Assembly: GCA_038501625.1 (NCBI GenBank)
Contig: JAZAYU010000199.1
Span: 310,001-374,000 of the forward strand
Origin: Corbicula japonica
Taxonomy: Eukaryota; Mollusca; Bivalvia; Venerida; Cyrenidae
Reading direction: 5' to 3'
DNA length: 64,000 nt
Below, in pieces: positions 47,811-58,750 of the stretch (positions are counted from its first letter, which is position 1; each line of letters starts with the position of its first letter). The position numbers were made by a program, and so were the translations under genes. The notes beneath the pieces are model-generated. The model saw only the letters and a list, made by a program, of their open reading frames with translations. It made no database searches and had not been told where the DNA came from.

Positions 47811-49466
47811 TTACCTGTCTTGTGTCTGTACTAAGGCTTTGAAAGGACCCCAATATTTTTCAAATTTTTCCAAAGTGAAAGATTTATAAGCTACAGTCTT
47901 TTCTGTTTCAAACAAAAATCTTACTTGGTTTTTAAAGACTTCAACATTAGGTTCAGTATATTTCATTTTGCATTGGTATATTTAGAGTTTAGCAATAAGA
48001 AGTATTTTGTTAAGGACAGTCTGGATGGATTTACTTCCAAAGATAGTTTCTGATTTTGTTAAGTTAAGCGTTTGTAAATTACATTTCCTTTTAACCCAAA
48101 TCCAAATATTTTGCCAAAAATTTGATATAATATTGCATTCCCAAAAGAAGTGTAACAATGTCTCCGGCATTAGGTTACAAAAGGAGCATAAGTTGTTTTC
48201 TGCGAGTCCCATTTTGGCTAACAGACTTTTTGTTCCCAAAATCCTATGGTTAATTCTAAATTGAAACCATTGCAGTTTTGGGTCTTTTGTAGTTTTAAAT
48301 GGAATCTTAGAAATATTTTTCCATTCTATATTTTCATTTATTAAATCGCATTCCCATTTATTTTGTGAACTAGGTTTTATGTTACTATAAATCAGAATAT
48401 CGTAAATTAATCTGCATCCTTTCCCTCCTTGTTTTATTAAGTTTGTTATTAACGGTTGCATGGGGTATATTTCTTTAAATGCCAAATGTGGAAATCGAAG
48501 TGAATCTAGATATGCTCTTATAGTGTGTATAATATTATTATATTGAAGAAAATTTGTGGTCACTGAATACAATGCCTGGAATTCTTCAAATGAATAGAAT
48601 CTGCCACTATTGTTAACAAAGTCATTCACAAAATAAATGCCCTTATGAATATAATTAAGGTCACAAAATGATTTTCTACCAATTTTGAACCTTGGATTAT
48701 GCCAGACAGGCAAAGACAATAATTCTTTCCAAGAGGAAACAGTTTTTGTATTTGAAATAGAAAGGTAGGCTTTCCAAATATCGCTCCAAAAATTATTGTG
48801 AATATCTTTAATTCTTTGATTAACAAAATCAGCACCATAATATGTAAAGGTTGAAATAAAAGGACAAATCTCTTGAACAAGTTCAAAATATTTAGAATTC
48901 TTTTGTAAATATCGTCTTATCCAAGTTATTTTAAGAGCGTTGATAAAACTTTCAAGATGTACAACTCTTAGGCCGCCATTTTCATAATCTTGTGTCATTA
49001 TAGTTCTCTTTACTTTGTCAGGACCGTTATTCCAGATAAATTTATAAAACAAATTTTGGATATTCTGTATCACTTCTTTTGGAGGATTTGGTAATCCAAT
49101 TATTAAGTGATTTAATTTTGATAATGCCAAAGATTTTATCACTATATTTTTACCAATTGGGGTAAGAAGTCTTTTAGACCAAATATTAATTAGCTGTTTA
49201 ATTTCTTCGACATTAGAGTTATAATTTATCGACACAATATTATTTAAATCCACTGTAAAAGTCACCCCTAGCAGTTTAAATTTCTCATTTTCCCATTTAA
49301 TTCCTAACTTAGGGCATATAACCAAGTTACTTTGTTTCATAGAACCTATCCAGACTGCCCTTGTTTTGTCCACATTTACATTTAAGCCTGAAATATTAGC
49401 ATAAAATTTTAATGTTTGTATTGCGTTAGTAAGAGACTTTGCTGAACCATCAAGAAGTAATGTGGT
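47811..49466 (-). pseudogene. 5'-truncated L1/Tx1-like LINE, C-terminal part of ORF2
   Basis: Read on the minus strand, the protein starts at TTLLLDGSAKSLTNAIQTLK, the stretch that normally follows the catalytic (F/Y)ADD box, so endonuclease and RT fingers/palm are missing. Next come ISGLNVNVDKTRAVWIG and KLLGVTF. The late cysteine-histidine motif is LCSFCNLMPETLLHFFWEC, typical of the zf-RVT region of L1/Tx1-type elements. A TAA at 47982-47984 interrupts the frame, but the reading continues in phase (YQCKMKYTEPNVEVFKNQ ... EKFEKYWGPF) to a second stop at 47811. The copy is dead on arrival. Confidence 0.85.
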
Positions 49467-49469
49467 ATG

Positions 49470-49815
49470 AGGAAGTAAGTTTTCCTTGCATTTCTTGAAA
49501 ACCCTAACATTATTTTGACGAATTGGCACTAAACATTGTAGACCAGCATATACTTATTTCAGGTATGAGTTGCTTTGGTATATTGTCCATGGATTTCAGA
49601 GTTCTCATGCAAACGGTTTTTCTTTTGTTTTAGTATGTGCCTGGTAATTAGAACATGAATTAGACTAAATTGAGCATGCAAACATTAACTACATCCTTAG
49701 CTAAATACATTTCGTTACTAAAATCTTGGTGGCAATAAGTATTTCCCCCAAAATTCAATTTTAAAAATTAAGCCACTTTTCGCCATTTGCAATCTTTGCG
49801 GAACCTTATAGACGG
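49470..49815 (+). repeat. Single-arm copy of the 51.6-52.3 kb palindrome
   Basis: Closely matches the right arm of the palindrome, from CATTTCTTGAAAACCCTAAC through ATTTCCCCCAAAATTC to CGCCATTTGCAAT. The LINE truncation point abuts its inner end, so the first ~20 codons of the long minus-strand frame are repeat sequence, not LINE. Confidence 0.8.
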
Positions 49816-49828
49816 GATTTTCAATGAT

Positions 49829-50104
49829 AATGTTAAATTATCGTAAACGAACTTTTAAGAAGCTAAATATAATGGAGCTATATTTAGTACCTATTTTTGA
49901 CGACGCGACCACTTCATGCGCGATCTCGATTTCTGTGACGTATCGGAAATCCTACTTTCGCTTTTAGTCGGCGGACCAAATTTATTTTAGTAAATTAAAA
50001 TTTTATAAGCCCGAACTAATGCTGCAAATTTGTGCCTATAGTTCCAAATACATGTAATATTTCATACAAGAGCGGGTTAAATTGAAGTAATGCCGCTTTA
50101 AACA
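49829..50104 (+). repeat. Dispersed ~245-bp repeat, copy 2
   Basis: Partner of 2818-3062. It differs by an insertion (ATGGAGCTATATTTAGTACC) after the first ~35 bases and scattered substitutions. Confidence 0.7.
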
Positions 50105-50404
50105 ATAAGCACATGATGTATAGTACATTTTGGTAAAAGAATACCGCAAACCGTTAACTGTCTATTAACAATATAGTAAATACATTAACATGATAGTTGA
50201 GCAATAATAAATTGTAGCCTATAAATGAAATGATCATTTTATTTGGTTTAAAATGAGCGAAATGAAGGGTTTTATAAATATTTTGACTGAAAAGTATCGA
50301 AAATTGCAAACTCTGTTTTTTTTCCATTAGTACAACATTTATAACATGCTCCGTCTTACTACCGACTTGAGTGGAAGTATGTCTTCGAGCCAAAACATTG
50401 TGTA

Positions 50405-50640
50405 AAAAGGTGAAATATGCATATCAGGGATCGCCACATTCAGAAAAGAACAGCCTCCCCACACAGTCAAGAAGAAGAAAGAGGGAGAGAGCATGGTTAA
50501 TAAAATGATCAGTTTTAGAAAAAGGACACCACTAACAATAAACTAAAATGAGAACCCGGGGGGTTACCGCCTTGGAACGGTCAGTGGGAAATCAAATTGC
50601 CGCTAGGGGTTTAAACCAGGTTCTATAACTTGCACTATGG
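50405..50640 (-). mobile_element. Penelope-like element tail fragment
   Basis: Reverse-complement match to the end of the direct repeat at 41.75-42.0 kb: ATATGCATATCAGGGATCGCC, AGCCTCCCCACACAG, CCTTGGAACGGTCAGTG, GGTTTAAACCAGGTTCTA. Confidence 0.75.
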
Positions 50641-51037
50641 TGACTTTAATTATAGCAAGATTCTAGATAATTTAACCCATTGAAACAGCTTAAATGTATA
50701 CGTATGTGAAATATGTAACAAACAGGGTATGGTGTTTACGTTTCATAGAATGCGGGTTCTGATGCTTAAAATAACTTAGGACTGATCTTATCAATTTCCA
50801 AACGAGTTTATAGTCGTAGTTTTGTAGTTAAGCCAGTTAGTTGCACGTCAATATTTAAACAATTTAGTTAAGCTAGTTAGTAAAAATACTGATCTTTGAG
50901 TAAGTTTTCGTTTGGCTTGATGTTAGCTTTGGCGATGTTGTTAACATGTTTAAATGGACAAGAAACCCACATCGCACAAAGCAACTCGGACGACCACGTG
51001 ACCAAAAAACTTGAAGACATTGAGTGCAGAGCCTAAG

Positions 51038-51100
51038 GTTATAAAGCTGAGCATGGAAACCAGTCTCAAATCTCAAGCATCTGATTGGCTGAAATGGCGA
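51038..51100 (+). repeat. One arm of the 53.0-kb hairpin element
   Basis: GGTTATAAAGCTGAGCATGG ... CATCTGATTGGCTGAAATGGCG, the same as the left arm at 53025-53090. It directly precedes the 300-bp repeat copy at 51126. Confidence 0.7.
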
Positions 51101-51125
51101 CTTATTGCACGCCTACCTAAATTGC

Positions 51126-51423
51126 ACTCTCTTACACTATCGGCTCATTACATTCACCTCTGTTATAGGCTGGGACTACTTTCAACTACTATTACTTTAA
51201 CTCAAAGAAATAGTTCACCAATTACATTAACAATAGATTGGGTTTCATCGGCTTTAATGAAAGATAGTGAAGATAACTGTTATTGGTTTTACCTCAAGCT
51301 TTCAAATTCATAATTATGACTGTATAAAATAGGGCTGTCGAGTTTGGTCAAAAATCTTGACGTTGAGACTTTCGCAGAGATGTAATGTGAGTGTAAGGAA
51401 TGACAACTCTGCAAAGAAGATTG
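51126..51423 (+). repeat. Dispersed ~300-bp repeat, copy 2
   Basis: Partner of 32683-32982, in the same orientation. Differences are scattered substitutions and small indels. The overlapping 100-codon frame (51011-51313) is not conserved in the other copy. Confidence 0.75.
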
Positions 51424-51606
51424 CCTAAATTGATGCCCGACCCGCTTTCTGCACCGTTCCATATCCGATTGTCAGTTTCGTGATATTCAGTATTGAAGTA
51501 TATAAGAACAAATAATGTGTAGTAAAACATTTTTTGTTAAACAATATGATATATTTTCAACTTACGAATTAAATGATTAGGTTTTAAAATTATAAATCCT
51601 TAAGAG

Positions 51607-52327
51607 GTCGCAAACATTGCAAATGGCGAAAACTAGCTAAGATTTCAAAAATGAATTTTGGGGGAAATACTTATTGCCACCTAGATTTTAGTAAAGAAAT
51701 GTATTTAGCTATGGATGTAGTAAATGTTTGCATGCTCAATTTAGTCTAATTCATATTCTAATTACCAAGCACATACTAAAACAAAAGAAAAACCGTTTGC
51801 ATGAGAACTCTGAAATTCATGAACAATATACCAAAGCAACTCATACCTGAAATATGTATATGCTGGTCTACAATGTTTAGTGCCAATTCGTAAAAATAAT
51901 GTTAGGGTTTTCAAGAAATTCAAGGAAATCTTACTTCCTGGTTCAAAGTGAAAGTAGATTTCTATAGATTTCTACTTTCACTTTGAACCATGAAGTAAGA
52001 TTTTCTTGAATTTCTTGAAAACCCTAACATTATTTTCACGAATTGGCACTAAACATTGTAGACCAGCATATACATATTTCAGGTATGAGTTGCTTTGGTA
52101 TATTGTTCATGAATTTCAGAGTTCTCATGCAAATGGTTTTTCTTTTGTTTTAGTATGTGCTTGGTAATTAGAACATGAATTAGACTAAATTGAGCTTGCA
52201 AACATTTACTACATCCATAGCTAAATACATTTCTTTACTAAAATCTAGGTGGCAATAAGTATTTCCCCCAAAATTCATTTTTGGAAATTTTAGCCTGTTT
52301 TCGCCATTTGCAATGTTTGTAGTACCT
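51607..52327. repeat. Large palindrome with ~350-bp arms
   Basis: Arms 51607-51958 and 51971-52327 are near-perfect reverse complements, meeting at a 12-bp spacer (TTTCTATAGATT) between GAAAGTAGA and TCTACTTTC. Neither arm codes for protein. The terminal ~20 bases differ slightly between arms. A third, single-arm copy at 49470-49815 shows it is a mobile or duplicated unit. Confidence 0.9.
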
Positions 52328-52722
52328 TAATGTGATGTGCAATTTTATGACTCATTACAATAAGGTTCCGCTAAGTTTAGTTTTTATACAGAGAAGTAGC
52401 AGATGAAAAAGTAAAACTGTAAAAAAACAACACACTTTCTTGATAATTTATGTCTAAATAAACCCAAACGTTTTATATTATTATTTTTAAAATAGTTATG
52501 TTTTATAAAACCCGCTCTGACAGCATTACCACATTAAATTTTATATACTGAAAATATTTTAGTTCTGCATCAACTTTTCTTCTTATAAATACTTAATTAA
52601 GCTTGTTTTGCTCAGTAAACGATTAAATATTTTAATAAACATCCAGTTCTTAACAGATATAATAAACTGTATTGCATCGGCATAATATAGCTTACACGTT
52701 ATTTGCATTTTTCTTTTCCTAG

Positions 52723-52841
52723 AACCTACAACATGTATTCCTCCACCACCAAGCGGTGAAACAGCCAGCTCTTCACTACCAAGCAGACCAAAGAGAGATT
52801 ATAGGATTATCGCGAAAGTTGGGAACTTTAGCTTCGCTAAA
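52723..52841 (+). CDS. Exon encoding a second furin-cleaved C-terminal peptide
   Basis: Acceptor TTTGCATTTTTCTTTTCCTAG at 52722, donor GCTAAA|GTAAGT at 52842. The exon enters in phase 1 and is open throughout: (E)PTTCIPPPPSGETASSSL, then the furin site RPKR, then DYRIIAKVGNFSFAK. The phase is exactly that left by the BRICHOS-like exon 12951-13080 (which ends ...DCR plus one base), making the joint DCR-E-PTTC. If the donor is used with the strong acceptor at 53363 (CCTTTAATCAG|TGA), the next codon is TGA and the peptide is 15 residues. Read through instead, it ends after seven more residues (VSIMNIMY) at TAA 52866-52868. It may be an alternative last exon of the 9-14 kb gene or belong to a paralogue. 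Being a real exon is well supported; its parent gene is inference. Confidence 0.6.
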
Positions 52842-53022
52842 GTAAGTATAATGAATATCATGTATTAAGTGTGGAATTTATATTAAACGAAGTTAAGCTC
52901 TCCATACTTCCATTTAGTATTTTACGCGTATGCATGTTGCTTTCGAAAAATGCATATCATATATATTCTCTTTGCTCTCCATGCCTCTCTGCTTTACGGG
53001 TTGTGTTGGAAAGCCTTAGCTG

Positions 53023-53158
53023 ATGGTTATAAAGCTGAGATTGGAAACCAGTCTCATATCTCAAGCATCTGATTGGCTGAAATGGCGGCTGGTCGCCATT
53101 TCAGCCAATCAGATGCTTGAGATTTGAGACTGATTTCCATAATCAGTTTTATAACCAT
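53023..53158. mobile_element. Hairpin (foldback) MITE
   Basis: Arms of about 65 bp (GGTTATAAAGCTGAGATTGG ... GGCTGAAATGGCG and reverse complement) are separated by only a few bases. The arms differ at several positions. A single arm occurs at 51038. Confidence 0.8.
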
Positions 53159-53544
53159 GGAGCCTTGTTTTCTAAATGTAGCTATTCCCAATATGCATTT
53201 TCCCGTTTTGTTCTTCAAGGGAGATATGACACAGAAAACAGTCGCAAATTGTTTTCCCAGTAGTCATCCCGGAAAATCTGAATAGTAATGTTTGTGCAAT
53301 ATATCAGAAATATCAAACAATGGTTGAATTGATTGCATAACTGTGTTTTTTTCCTTTAATCAGTGATAATTTGTTACTCTCTCCCACCTCTTTCAAACGC
53401 ACAAAAATCTATATAATTCGCGGATTTACAGCTGTTAGTCCATTCGGACAACAATATAGAAACCACAATACTTAGAGTATATTAAAAAATTCCTTAATAA
53501 CTTGAATTCAAAAAAATAGTATGTTACAAACACACTAATGATTT

Positions 53545-53789
53545 GGTGCACGCCACGGGGAAAGGTACCTTCGGTCATATTTCGTGACATTTAGTTCTTA
53601 TTATATTTAGAAAGAACTTACAATTATTTATTATTTTCCCTAAAAGATGATTTTATTACATCTTTTGACGATAAACTGTTATTTTTACCGCGAAATGCAT
53701 AATAATCAATGTCGTTCGTTCAACTTGATGACGTCATTTCATGGATTGACGTCAACTGTCCGAAGGTACCTTTTCCCGTGACGCGCCCC
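53545..53789. mobile_element. 245-bp MITE (GGTGCACGCCACGG ends)
   Basis: TIRs of about 30 bp: left GGTGCACGCCACGGGGAAAG then GTACCTTCGG; the right end is its reverse complement with four differences. ATTT flanks both sides and may be a target duplication. Interior contains TGACGTCA-like words but no gene. Confidence 0.75.
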
Positions 53790-53815
53790 ATTTATTATTA
53801 TTTTAATATTGACGG

Positions 53816-54663
53816 TAGTGTTTGGAATCGACTGGATTTTCAGAATCGATTATCGGAGAAAATCGGCTTGGCTCAACCGATTGATAATCGGATAATCGGA
53901 ACATGTTGTTTCATTAGCTGTTTTAGTTTTTGTTATAAACAAATCAGTAGATACTGATTTAATATACGTTAAAATGGAAATACTAAAAAATAAAATGCTA
54001 TAATTTCTGTTGTCCTGTATTATCATTCTGTCTTAAATATGAGCCAGGTTAATCTGTTTCTGTACAAGTTTAATGCTACAAACTACTTTCTTACAGTATT
54101 TCAGGTCAGACTGTTTGACAGTCACAAAACTTGGCCCTAAGATTATAAACAACTAGCCATACAATTTCAGAGCTTACTGAACCCCTACTTTTCAGTTTAA
54201 AAGTATCAAAAATCGGAACTCAAATCAAAATTGGCTTTAAGATATCATGGGTAAAATAACCGTAACAAGCGTGATATTGTGGGTGGGGTATTATTTTCAT
54301 GCCTTTATTGGCGTAGGATTTCCTGCAAAGCTTGCAAATGACTCTGCTCATGTTTAAATTTTCTTTAACTGGAGCTCCATCTTTCATTTTTCGGAAGTAA
54401 AAATACTTCCAGACCAAGGAAGTCGTCTTTCCCAGGTAAGGAAAAAGGTCTTCGTTATTGTTGCCATCCATTACTGTCTTGATGGATTACCTCCTTTCAG
54501 AAATAAACGGAAAGAAACTACCGGCAAGCTACTACCGAAAAGAGAGAAAAAATTCATCCGCCTAACCTAGCGACATCGATTCTGAAAAATTCGACTCGAT
54601 TGTCGCCGATGTTGAAGTTATCCGACTGATTATCGATTGTCGGCGACAATCGGGCAAACACTA
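53816..54663. mobile_element. hAT transposon remnant
   Basis: 848 bp with TAGTGTTTG.../...CAAACACTA ends. It is flanked by 8-bp repeats ATTGACGG (53808-53815) and ATTGACAG (54664-54671), matching at 7 of 8 bases. Eight-base target duplications and YAGTGTTT-type ends are diagnostic of hAT elements. Sub-terminal ATCGATTATCGG/CGATTGTCGG words are also inverted. Confidence 0.85.
54220..54471 (-). pseudogene. BED zinc-finger N-terminus of a hAT transposase
   Basis: 83 codons from ATG at 54471. The BED-type finger reads SLVWKYFYF, then VICKLCRKSYANKG. Beyond this the histidine pair region (HPQYHACYGYFTH) is degraded and the frame stops. The catalytic RNase-H-like domain and hATC dimerisation domain are absent, so the copy is inactive. 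It lies inside the hAT remnant in the expected position. Confidence 0.75.
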
Positions 54664-55145
54664 ATTGACAGTAAGCGTTTCTAGTTATTTCAACGGTCTA
54701 AGACTTTTGTTCACATTAAATAAAAATAAAAGATTAAGTAAATTCAACGAATTCTTATCAACAGAACGATAACAACCTGCACGCAGCTATTTAATTGGCA
54801 CAACTCACAAGTGTGACGTAACTTTCCACGTGATGATGGTAAATATCACGTGACACTTTAATGAACCTTATCAACAAAAGCATTACACTGTTTTGTCAAT
54901 TTAATAACACAAAGTCAAACATCTATACCGTATCTATGCCACAAATCAAACGCCCTAAGAATAATAAACCAAACTCTTCAGCCTTCTATCATGAACAAGT
55001 ATGATGGTGTTTTAATTGATATGTTCCGGCATCAAATATGTAATTATAGGTTATTATACATTTTACAATACGGGAATATAGTTGGACGAGTACACAGCTT
55101 TAAAAGTCATATTGGACTGATTTTGGTATATCCATGCTTTCTTCT

Positions 55146-55224
55146 CTACATTTTGGCTGTGTGGGGAGGCTGTGTCTGCTGGATGTGGCCATTCGTAATG
55201 TGCATAATTCACCTTTTTACAGAA
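55146..55224 (+). mobile_element. Penelope-like element tail scrap
   Basis: GCTGTGTGGGGAGGCTGTGT, GGATGTGGCCATTCGTAATG, CACCTTTTTACAG: the end of the element's direct repeat, in plus orientation. It lies about 85 bases before the satellite array. Confidence 0.65.
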
Positions 55225-55309
55225 GACAGTAACCCGTTATTATATTTATTGACCACCTACTGTCAATCGTATCAAGGAATATGGTATATTTTAGAACAGT
55301 AAACAGTTT

Positions 55310-57047
55310 TACCTTACACGACCAGTCACACAAGACATTAATTACAAGGTAACAGTCTATACACAGACGTATCGAACACATCACCTTGCACGACCAGTCA
55401 CACCAGACGTTAAATACTAGTTAAAAGTCTATGAACAGACGTATAGAACGCATCACATTACACGACCAGTCACACCAGACGTTAAATACCAGTTAACAGT
55501 CTATACACAGACGTATCGAACACATCAACTTACACAACCTGTCACACCAGACGTTGAATACTAGTTAACAATCAATACACAGGCGTATCGAACACATTAC
55601 CTTACACGACCAGTCACACCAGACGTTAAATACTAGTTAAAAGTCTATACACAGACGTATCGAACACATCACCTTGCACAACCAGTCACACCAGACGTAA
55701 AATACTAGTTAACACTCTATACACAGACATATAGAACACATCACCTTACACGACCAGTCACACCAGACGTTTAATACTAGTTAACAGTCTATACACAGAC
55801 GTATCGGACACATAAACTTGCACGACCAGTCACACCATACGTTAAATACTAGTTAACAGTCTATGCACAGACGTATAGAACACATCACCTTTCACGACCA
55901 GTCACACCAGACGGTAAAAACCAGTTAACAGTCTATGCACCGTCGTATCGAACACATCACCTTACTCGACTTGTCACACCAGACGTCAAATACCAGTTAA
56001 CAGTCTATACACATACGTATCGAACACATCACCTTAATCGACTTGTCACACCAGACGTCAAATACCAGTTAACAGTCTATACACATACGTATCGAACACA
56101 TCACCTTACTCGACTTGTCACACCAGACATCAAATACTAGTTCACATCGCCTTGCACAACCTGTCACACCAGACGTTAAATACTACTTAACAGTCCATGC
56201 ACAGACGTATCAAACACATCACCTTACACGACCTGTCACACCACACGTTAAATACTACTTAACAGTCTATGCACAGACGTATTGAACACATCACCTTACA
56301 CGACCAGTCACAACAGACGTTAAATACTAGTTAACAGTCTATAAACAGACGTATCGAACACATCACCTTACTCGACTTGTCACACCAGACGTCAAATACC
56401 AGTTAACAGTCTATACACATACGTATCGAACACATCACCTTACTCGACTTGTCACACCAGACGTCATATACCAGTTAACAGTCTATACACATACGTATCG
56501 AACACATCACCTTACTCGACTTGTCACATCAGACGTCAAATACCAGTTAACAGTCTATACACAGACGTAATCGAACACATCACCTTACTCGACTTGTCAC
56601 ACCAGACGTTAAATTCTAGTTAACAGTCTATAAACAGACGTATCGAACACATCACCTTACTCGACTTGTCACACCAGACGTCAAATACCAGTTAACAGTC
56701 TATACACATACGTAACGAACACATCACCTTACTGGACTTGTCACACCAGACGTCAAATACCAGTTAACAGTCTATACACAGACGTATCGAACACATCACC
56801 TTAATCGACTTGTCACACCAGACGTCAAATACCAGTTAACAGTCTATACACATACGTAACGAACACATCACCTTACTGGACTTGTCACACCAGACGTCAA
56901 ATACCAGTTAACAGTCTATACACATACGTATCGATCGCATCACCTTACTCGACTTGTCACACCAGACGTTAAATACTAGTTAACAGTCTATACACATACG
57001 TATCGAACACATCACCTTAATCGACTTGTCACACCAGACGTCAAATA
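55310..57047 (+). repeat. 72-bp satellite array, left block
   Basis: About 24 head-to-tail copies of a 72-bp monomer containing CACCTTACWCGACYWGTCAC, ACCAGACGTYAAATACYAG, TTAACAGTCTATACACA and ACGTATCGAACACAT. The first ~10 copies are the 'CGACCAGTCACACCAGACGTTAAATACTAG' type; later copies are mostly the 'CGACTTGTCACACCAGACGTCAAATACCAG' type. One truncated unit near 56130-56160 marks a recombination joint. Non-coding. Confidence 0.95.
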
Positions 57048-57189
57048 TAGTGTGATTATATTAACCTGCCCATTTTGCATACATTACACAGTGGTTGAAC
57101 GTGCTATTTTGAGACGGGGGTTTCCTTGCTATTTTGGACTGGTCTTTTGCATGTGTATGTATATCTTTAAAACTACCTTCACTTCCATA

Positions 57190-57280
57190 TGCGTCTATAG
57201 CGCAGTTGGTACGAAGGCAGAAAATAGCAAAACGACAATTATTTTGCCGCTTGTCGCGGGTTCGAGCCGTACTTAGACCT
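57190..57280 (+). other. tRNA-like segment (degenerate)
   Basis: GTCTATAGCGCAGTTGGTAC resembles an A box and CGGGTTCGAGCCG a B box, with GTCTA/TAGAC able to pair at the ends. The middle is too long for a normal tRNA and there is no clean anticodon arm. More likely a tRNA-derived, SINE-type remnant than a functional tRNA gene. Confidence 0.45.
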
Positions 57281-57532
57281 ATAACATTTTTCGTGGCGTT
57301 TTATATTGTAGATGTTTATTGTTTATTTGTTTGTTTTTAAATATTATGTTTTTTTTGCTTTATTGATTTATTTTTATGGACTTTTTATTGTAATATTGAT
57401 ATTTCCATGTCACAAACTATATCAGTACAAAATATTTCAAACATATCACAGCAGTTCTGTTTCACTTATAGAAATTAACAACGGTTTTCGCGTGGAAAAT
57501 AACAAAAAACGTGAAACTTTATATAAAAAAAC

Positions 57533-58643
57533 TAGGGATGTCAACGAATATCCGAATATCCGGATATCCGGATACTTAGTCAGTATCCGGATACTAATTT
57601 CATATCCGAATATTCGTAAAAATTAGTAGTAAAAAATCATCTTAAACAGTACAAAATGCGTCATTTATTGCTTCTGAACACCTGTTCAGATGTCATAATC
57701 AGATAATTTGAGACTGTATATTGATCGTCATAAAACTGCCACAAGAAGTAACGCGGTGTTTGTTTAACAGATCAGAGGTGCGAAAACTGCATCCTCATTG
57801 CAATCATCCAGGCGGTCAGGACCATTGTTTGCCAATTATAGTAATCCACAAGTTATATTGATAATGTGATTGTCTTCAAACTAGCGCTGTCAATTATTGT
57901 CAATTAAGTTTACCAATGGCCCCGTAATGCTCTCACGTTCATTGTCGAATATCTTGATTGTTATTTGATGTAATTTCGATCAGATAAAGTTGATAACGGC
58001 GAATGAAATAATAATGAATAAATGATAAAATAGTGTGCATTTATTGTTTATTTGTACTTTGTGTAATTCGGAAAATACATGTATAGTCTCTGGAACGTAC
58101 CAGATAAATCTCAATGTCACAGCTAATATCAAAAACGTATCTAGATGTGCGAACGGTACAAAATTTTTATTCAAAGTACTACGCTTTGCAGAAAAATAGA
58201 TGGACCGAGAAAAACCTTGAAAATTTCATGTAAAAGTCATATGCAGAAGAACAAAAACGAGTTTAATAATTTAATTGCATAAAAAGAAATCAACAAGACT
58301 TCACTCATTTTTCATCGTGAGTTACCTTCGCCCTGGTCAAATCGCGTGAATAAATTTCAAGAGTTAAAAATAAAATCAAGAATACTCTCCATAAATAGTA
58401 ACACAGCGCTTAGTATATACGGCGGCACTTGGCAGAAACAAAACACTCAAAATTATTTTTTTTCAAGTATCTTTTGACAAGTTTTCGTAGATCCGAAGTT
58501 CAATTCTATGCGTTGAAAAAAGCGGGAATATTGACGTCATCACATAACAAACAAAGTCGCCGATCTATACGGTTATCCGGATAGTATCCTGATAGTATAT
58601 ACGGATATCCGGATACCGAAAATGGTATCCGTTGACATCCCTC
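57533..58643. mobile_element. Nested hAT-type MITE
   Basis: 1111 bp with TAGGGATGTCAACG.../...CGTTGACATCCCTC ends (13 of 14 inverted), flanked by a perfect 8-bp duplication AAAAAAAC (57525-57532, 58644-58651). Sub-terminal tracts of ATCCGGATA words are iterated and inverted. No transposase. It was inserted into the TA-flanked element. Confidence 0.85.
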
Positions 58644-58678
58644 AAAAAAACGCTTTATAAAAAGTATAAAACAAAAAT

Positions 58679-58750
58679 GGCACTAGGAGGACTCGAACCA
58701 CATACCTTTAGCGTTTGAAGAATACACTTTACCACTGAGCCATTCCGCTT
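58679..58750 (-). other. tRNA-like segment (degenerate)
   Basis: On the minus strand: GGAATGGCTCAGTGGTAAAG (A box) and GTGGTTCGAGTCCTC (B box), overall 72 bases. The acceptor ends do not pair properly and the anticodon arm is imperfect, so a functional tRNA is unlikely. Confidence 0.45.

Noticed and set aside
48007..48264. Plus-strand 85-codon frame
   Set aside because: Antisense shadow of the LINE ORF2 remnant.
51011..51313. 100-codon frame across the 51-kb repeats
   Set aside because: Spans a hairpin arm and the 300-bp repeat; not open in the 32.7-kb copy.
57190..57280. Functional tRNA gene
   Set aside because: A and B boxes are recognisable but spacing and anticodon arm do not make a normal cloverleaf.
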